This document shows positions 54,096 to 60,000 of a DNA stretch of 60,000 nt, one piece after another. The stretch spans positions 68,822,001 through 68,882,000 of the forward strand of contig CM060733.1 of NCBI GenBank assembly GCA_030704615.1, read 5' to 3'. The notes below the pieces were generated by a model. It was not told where the DNA came from, did not search any database, and saw only the letters and a list, made by a program, of their open reading frames with translations. The first letter of the stretch is position 1; every line of letters begins with the position of its first letter. The DNA comes from Takakia lepidozioides (taxonomy: Eukaryota > Streptophyta > Takakiopsida > Takakiales > Takakiaceae). A program made the position numbers and the translations under genes.

Positions 54096-54878
54096 CGACA
54101 GGCATTTTCAGAGTTGGAGGTTATGGCGTGATCACTCACATCCAACACTATCTGAAGCATATTTGTGGCTCCTTCCCAAACTTCAATGAGCCTGCAAAGG
54201 AAATCAGTCGCTAATATTGTGCTCGACTGAATGTGCGCAATACGCCTATCATATGGATGAATGTGGTATGGACGAGTTGTTGTGGCCAGGATGGATGACG
54301 TTCACCAAACCCCAACCTCGATTCGACCTAGAAGTGCGGGACGGATATTGAAATATGAAAGTGCCATGGATGACGCGCGATAAACCCCACCGTTCATTTG
54401 TCCTCCATTTTTCATCCTTATCTATAGTTGCGTAATCTAGTCCTGGCCACCTGGCTTAAACACCCTAGACTAGTTGCAGGCGGGCACGTGGTGACGACGG
54501 AAGTTGCGTAATCTGGTAGCCATCCGTTACTGCACAAGTAGGTATGGATGACGTTCATCAAGCAACATTCCACGTACATGTCTCATCCAAATCAAAGTAC
54601 GATGGATGTCGTGATTCCATGGATGAGGGATTGTATTTTTCATCCGTTCATGCAATTTCAAATTTTGCGCGGACCACGTGGTACATAGTCTGGGTACGTC
54701 GTGTAGCCGGATGCGTGGCGTCGCCGCACTTATGACATTTCGTAGGCATACATTACGGTCCGCGTAGGTTGGCTTCTCATCCCTTTCGGGGTTCTGCAGT
54801 GTATCCGGTGATCCGGATTCTACAGTGCCCGACTCTTGAGCTTCCCTTTCTATTTTCGAGCAGGGGAACGTCGTCCTC

Positions 54879-55478
54879 ATGGAGCACATTGTGGAAGAAG
54901 ACGGGGAGTTTGTGTTGCCCACGCAAACACGTATACTGCGTGGCCGGACGGTCGTCTCCCAGCAGAGCAGCGAGGGTGGTAGACCTCCAAAAAAGTTAGG
55001 GAAACTTCGGAAGAAAACCACGACATCACAGGAAGGCGGAATGGTGTCTACAGCGGCCACCCCGTCCATGGACCGCCCTCCTATCTCCCCCATTTCTGCA
55101 AGCGGTGCCTCGCCAGGTCCAGCAACGAGCGCACAGGAAGGATGACCTATCTCAAATGTTGCAAGTGTGTAGGAGACAGTGCTGGCCAACGTTGTTTTGA
55201 CTGGCGACATGCGCAAGCAAGCCCTACTGTCACTCACTACAAGTGTGATGAACCACACAATGAGCTCTATTTTGCACTTGCTGAGGAATGGGGCTCCGCC
55301 AAGAATACCATTATGCAGGATGAAGCCCCTCCCGGCTGTGCGGATGGCTGAGTGCCCTGGCATCAACAAGCTGAAGTTGTATTTTGAGGCGGACGGGTAT
55401 AACGATGCACTTGCATCGCTCTTGCTTTCTACCAACGACGACAGTGGAGAGAGCCAAGACATCCAACAGGGAGATTGA
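54879..55478 (+). pseudogene. ParB-region N-terminal fragment, element copy 3
   Basis: The first frame (54879-55145) is an acidic start, then GGRPPKKLGKLRKKTTTSQEGG and a Ser/Pro-rich stretch. The second frame (55179-55478) has SVMNHTMSSILHLLRNG, PRIPLCRMKPLPAVRMAECP, GINKLKLYFEADGYNDALASLLLS. This follows the region just before the DGNHR box in the other copies (MLEATHSNIVRV, LRIPLCRLVSLQVVRPALPGDIDKLKFSFRD, FYVSIEN). The fragment stops about 110 bp before the right inverted arm begins at 55587, which probably truncated it. The DGNHR box and methyltransferase are absent. Confidence 0.45.
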
Positions 55479-55586
55479 CATGCATGGTCTGTACATTGGT
55501 AGGCAGCGGATGCGGCGATTTGAGGAAGAAATAAAGAACACGTGTGGAAATTTTTGTCAAACAAATGGCTGCACATCTACGACGGG

Positions 55587-58500
55587 AATTGGGTGTGTAC
55601 TTTGCATGAGCGGTGAACATGAGCATGAGCAGAATGTAGCATGAGCAGCGGAATTTCCAGGGAATATTCCTCGATATTTGGATTTTCAACCGCAATTCCG
55701 ACAGCTTTTGAAGTTGAAAAAGGGTAGGTGTACCATCAGTAAGAGCAACATTCCGTAGGTTCGGTTACTCAAAATTAGGTTCGGCAGTTGCCGAACCTAT
55801 GTAGTCGTTGCCGATTACAGACTCTGGGCCGAGAGGTCTACCCGGGGCAAATACCCCAGAGGCAAATACCCGCGAGAATAGGGGCACGGTAGAAAGTCCG
55901 CGGGAATAGGTACACTATTAAAACATGCTATAAATTAATGGAAGGCATGAAGTGTAGTTAGTATGAGCAGATAATTCAAATGTGGGAGATCGCATATTGT
56001 TAATTAATAAATATGGCGGGAATGAGATTTGAGCCCTGAATCACCACTGTAACATGCAGGCATTCTCATTTATGGCATGCACAAGAAGTTGAACTCGAGA
56101 CCTAAAGAGAATGAAACTGATCATGCAGAGGATGTTATCCATTACAAATATAAACAGAAGATTCTTCTGGCATGTGCCACGATGAAACGGCTAAAAACAA
56201 AAAAGAAGGAAAAAGTATCGGCCAGGTGGAAAGTGGACGGTGGAATGATATCTACAACGGCATTAAAAAATTTATTTTGAAACAACCGGAAGCTCCAAAA
56301 TAATAGAGGATATGCTGTTCGACGCCTACCAGGTTTTGTCACGAGCGAAAGCGACTTAGGGTACATGACTACTTGTAGTCTACAATGACTACAAGCACAT
56401 TGCTGTATGCCACTTTCTCTTTCAATAGAAGGGCTGATGTTCAACGCCTACTACCTTTTGTCAATGACAGCAACGCTTTCGGCTGGCTGTCACTTGTAGT
56501 CTGCAACGACTACAACCATGTTTGGGATCACTTTCTCTTCCAATCAATTGTGTTTTTGGATAGTCCGTTTTTAGATAAGATGGACGTGAGCGAGGCGCCA
56601 GCAGTAGTGGTGTCAATGCAAATGGGGAGGACACGTCTGCATCGATGTCATGGTGGACTCCCTTTATGGACGATATCGCCGAGTGCCTTGCTAAGCACGA
56701 AAATGACGAGACAATGTTGCTTTAGCAGACCGTCAATGGGAACGGCCCTTCAGCAGGGACTCCACTGCAGATTCTGACGACAACGAGGATGATGATGAAG
56801 ATGAACACATTGACATTGATGTGGAAGGTGAGGAGATGGAGGTACATGAAAAGGATGATTTCCGATGGACAAGGGCAAGCATGGAAATCATTGAAATGTA
56901 TTCAATGGAGTTTGTTATTGCAGGAGAAACATGTCGAGCAACAAACGAATGATGCACTGTTTGCCAAGACTGTCCAGTAGAGGGCGAGTCAGTCCGCATT
57001 CTCAGTGAGTGCAGCCATTCCTTTCACTCTACATGCATTGAAGGGTGGCTGCTTCGAAACGGGTCATGCCCTGTTTGCCGTAATAGGATCTGAGACATTG
57101 TAGTCACTACAGAAAGAAAACTTATATGTACTTCATGACATAGAAGTGGCTAAAGGAGGCTATGATCATTGAGATCGGCAACAACTATCATGAATAAAAA
57201 TAAATTGTACCTCTTTGACGTTTTGTACTTTGGCTTCTATTTTCAAAATTTTGAATGGAGTGCTGTGCTTTAGCTGTTTTGTTCAGTTGGAAAGTGATTG
57301 GACACGTCATTTGATGTTTGCCCAATAACCTTAAAGTCGGCAACGACTTTAAGGATCCGCTTCGAGTTTCTGAAATGAAAAATACGATGATTGTGAACAT
57401 GCGTTGAGGTGAATGGACATTGCCTCACACCCCTCATCCGGATCTACTACAGTGTAGGTAGTCGGCAACGACTACAAAAAAATCAAAATGGATATGCAGG
57501 TTCCAGCAAACGTGGATAAGGTAGATTTTTAATTAGTTTTATTTCATCCCAAATCTGGAACCTTGGAAACTCTTTTCAAGTGCAGAAGGTGTTTCCTCTC
57601 ACAAATGCAGTCCCAAGTCTCTATAGTCGGCACCGACTTCAATGATTTCAAGAAGATGAGCACGATGGCACAACATCCGTGCTTCAAACAAACAACTGTG
57701 AACCCACGGGAATATTGATTTCCATGACATTTATTTTGGTGCACGTTGTTTTGGCCATGTCAGCAACAAAATCCAGTGTGTATATAGTTTGTGTGTTATG
57801 AAATGCTGCTGACAAGATTGTATATCCGGGACGCCCATGTCTTGTAGTCGGCACAGACTACCAGAATTGACTGAAAGAAGATGGATATGGAGTCATATTT
57901 TATTGCAAAAAAGTGGGAGTTGAAAAATGAGCTCATCTGAGCAAAGAGTTGGAGTTAACAAGTTCATCCAAATAGTCATGCACTTTGTAGTCGGCACAGA
58001 CTACAAGGATTCCAAGCATGTCCTGTTTCCAAACCTGTTTAAAAAATGAGCTTATCCGAGGAAAGAGTTGGAGTTAACAAGTTCATCCAAATGGTCATGC
58101 ACTTTGTAATCGGCACAGACTACAGGGATTCCAAACATGCAGGATATCCAATGCGTCTCTATGGGACCCAAGGACAGGGATCACAAACTAACATACCCCT
58201 GACCTCAGATATAGTGAGAATTGCGTGATCGATGACTTCCTGGTCTTCCCGCATCTTCAAACGGCGCAGCATAATATAGTATATGTGCTTGCAGTGGGTG
58301 TAGGATCTTTTTGCTTTCTTCATTTTCTCAAAATCAGGGCATGTGCACTCCGGACTCTAGAGATACAAACATTGTACACCTCCCCTGCTTTTGCTGATCC
58401 CGGTGTGCATAGTGTGTATACATGTCCAATTCCCGGGCGAGGAACATCCTTGAATGATTGCACCGTGGCCTGCAAAGACTGAGCTAACTCCATCTTCTTA

Positions 58501-58918
58501 CGAGCAAGTGTTGAACATTTCTTCCGCCGGTATATACTCTGTCCCATCTTTTTGTCGCGTACGTGTCCGGATCCAGATTATTGATATCTTCCGCAACACA
58601 GTCTCATTCACCTTGAGAATTGCCCACGTCATCTGGGGGAACAAGTCGAAAGCCTGCTTTGGTCAAGGAGTCAACCTCCAAAGTCTCCACTTACATGTCA
58701 GCAGTGCATGTGGTCACTCTTGGTCCACCAGCACCTTCACGACGCCTCAGTGTCGTTCGGAGGTTTAAGTCAGACCTCCAGGAGTGAACAGGTTCCTCCT
58801 CGTGCAAGTTGCCGAGAACAATCTTTCGTTTTGTTGTTCGAGTTAGGAGATCACCCTCGAGCCCTGGATTTCATCCATGAAGCTCAGTGCCATCTACGAA
58901 AGACCTGACCGCTTCTGC
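55587..58918 (-). repeat. Large inverted repeat, right arm (3.33 kb)
   Basis: Reverse complement of 47061-50912, with a 4.67-kb spacer between arms. It holds the RING-H2 pseudogene, few units of the 143-bp satellite and a MULE-SWIM C-terminus. The MULE homology continues past the arm edge (58919-59130), so the left arm is the truncated copy at that end. Confidence 0.85.
56580..57093 (+). pseudogene. RING-H2 pseudogene (right arm)
   Basis: Partner of the intact gene at 49379-49903. The start codon is kept (ATGGACGTGAGC), but indels shift the frame in the Ser-rich part. In the RING part, the CGA codon just before CTVC is TGA, and the CGH of the intact gene is CSH here (ligand His kept, Gly lost). 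The C-terminus GSCPVCRNRI is kept, followed by TGA at 57093. Non-functional. Confidence 0.8.
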
Positions 58919-59130
58919 CATTTTAGCTGGATCAGACAATCGCGATGCAGCACGGGCTAGCAGTTGTGCCCGGTCGGGTCCGGATCCCTTTGCTTCACCC
59001 TTAAGATAACTGTGGTAGTCACATGATTGCATAATTGCCCTCGTCAAGTCGTTCATGGTGGTTGTATAAAGGTCGACCTTTGATACACTGCTCCCGGCCT
59101 GCCAGCTCGCATGCACGGCTGATGGAGGTC
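58159..59130 (-). pseudogene. MULE transposase C-terminal part (right arm, frameshifted in the SWIM finger)
   Basis: From VHASWQAGSSVSKVDLYTTT and LTRAIMQSCDYHSYL (59116-58990), which align with VHSSWRASSAAHLVDVVTAT and IDRAIMQQATYYKFL of the 10-13.7 kb gene, through VRSFVDGTELH (58875) to SFKDVPRPGIGHVYTLCTPG and YNVCISR (58370). There a 1-nt change turns the SWIM text into RVRSAHALILRK. The other frame still shows the remaining finger. The stop matching that of the left arm is at 58159. The catalytic core is absent. Confidence 0.7.
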
Positions 59131-60000
59131 ATACGCGAGCAGCACGCAGACGACGGGTGAACGCAAAGATTATGGATGTGAAGAGTTCCGATCTGGGCCT
59201 CATACGGCGTGCAATGAATCGTATGAATGTGTGAGTTTCTATCCCCACTTCTGCTCACATGAGCATAGGTATAGGGTTTAGCAATTCGGGGATGTCCTTT
59301 GCATGGGGTTGCAGGTCTTGCATAAGTAGTCCCAGTGGGTGATTCATGGACTAATTTGTAGATTCAACCATCTCCGACGAATTTGGTAAGTGCAGTTATA
59401 GTCGGAGCCGACTATAATTGAGGGGATTGACTTCTTCAGAATGGAGACGTCATTCCAATTCATTAATTAGACATGTAAAGTGAGATGGAGTCAGAAGTAT
59501 TGCCTGGTGGGAGGGAGTTCAGAGAAGATGCCGAGTATGCCTCCGTTGAGAACCGCCTCGCTACAAGTATGGTTTGCGCCGACTATACCATGGAGCCCAC
59601 CCTAAACCCTAAAATCCCTGCTGAGTTTTAAGGTAGGTCTTTCTTTCACGAATTTCAATAAGGTCCATGGTCACATGAAGGTCTTGTTCTGTGCGTTTTG
59701 CAGCGTGACAGATCGTGGAAATGTGTCCAACGACCTTCCGCATAAGCTATTCTACTTCCAGAAGTGCGCAACTACACCTATTGAGCAGTACCAATCAGCT
59801 CTTCCAGCGGACGTCTACGAGAAGTGCTTGAACAAGCGGGATGGGAACTGGATGACTATGCCGTGATATTTCAGAATTACCTCCAGATTTCCATTCCCCT
59901 CATGTTTTCATCCATTTTTACATTTCATCCATTTCCACATTTCATTTTGAGATCTCAGAAAGTCCGACAGATTTTTATTTGGGCGTTCGACGTCGAACAC
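59131..60000 (+). other. Window end; two family-3 dyads and a short unknown frame
   Basis: Dyads at 59399-59418 (TAGTCGGAGCCGACTATA) and 59565-59590. A GCTCACATGAGC palindrome lies at about 59253. A 63-codon frame (59675-59866, FCSVTDRGNVSNDLPHKL ... NWMTMP) may be an exon, since TTTTGCAG precedes it, but I do not recognise it. The rest shows nothing I can assign. Confidence 0.4.

Noticed and set aside
54527-55576. 349-codon minus-strand frame
   Set aside because: No recognisable domain; the plus strand has text matching the ParB region of the other copies, so this is probably its shadow. Some doubt remains because it is long.

Overview
The window looks like the repeat-rich part of a nuclear genome from a plant or charophyte-type alga. 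Genes have GT-AG introns and AATAAA-type signals. It holds a CACTA (En/Spm) transposon with plant-type transposase domains, MULE transposases with SWIM zinc fingers, pentatricopeptide (PPR) fragments, a RING-H2 gene and a 500-N scaffold gap. A seedless streptophyte (charophyte, bryophyte, lycophyte or fern) fits best, but the species cannot be named from the sequence. I see no rRNA, tRNA, organellar or bacterial-type operon. Nearly everything is mobile-element sequence, much of it broken.

Layout. 1-1385: two related unknown genes arranged head to head. 1.66-14.2 kb: element copy 1. It has a palindrome cluster (1.66-2.70 kb), a multi-exon ParB-like/DNA-methyltransferase-like gene on the minus strand (7999 to 2834), a palindrome array with a strict 53-bp period (8.3-9.8 kb), and a MULE-SWIM transposase gene on the plus strand (10210-13725). 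14.6-18.6 kb and 32.2-38.7 kb: a retroelement with a Penelope-like reverse transcriptase and 2.7-kb direct repeats. A 13.66-kb CACTA transposon splits it (18574-32236, 3-bp target duplication ACC). That transposon carries a TnpA-like gene joined to an FCP1/NLI-like phosphatase domain, a broken Tnp2 transposase, a captured piece of the ParB/methyltransferase gene and captured PPR pieces. 38.7-46.8 kb: element copy 2, with a MULE N-terminus (minus), palindrome arrays (96-bp then 85-bp periods) and a second ParB/methyltransferase gene (plus). 47.06-58.92 kb: a large inverted repeat with 3-4 kb arms carrying MULE-SWIM C-termini and RING-H2 genes. Its spacer holds element copy 3 (MULE N-terminus, a third palindrome family, a ParB-region fragment).

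The central observation is one architecture seen three times: MULE-type transposase gene, then a non-coding array of palindromes, then a divergent ParB-like/methyltransferase-like gene. Each copy has its own palindrome family, all built round a CGG-YR-CCG core: ATGCGG/CCGCAT in copy 1, ATTCGG/CCGAAT and ATCCGG/CCGGAT in copy 2, AGTCGG/CCGACT in copy 3. My hypothesis is a plant-lineage DNA transposon family that carries its own site-specific DNA-binding and methylation module with matching parS-like sites. The sequence shows the arrangement and motifs; the function is inference. All copies here look damaged by frameshifts or truncation.
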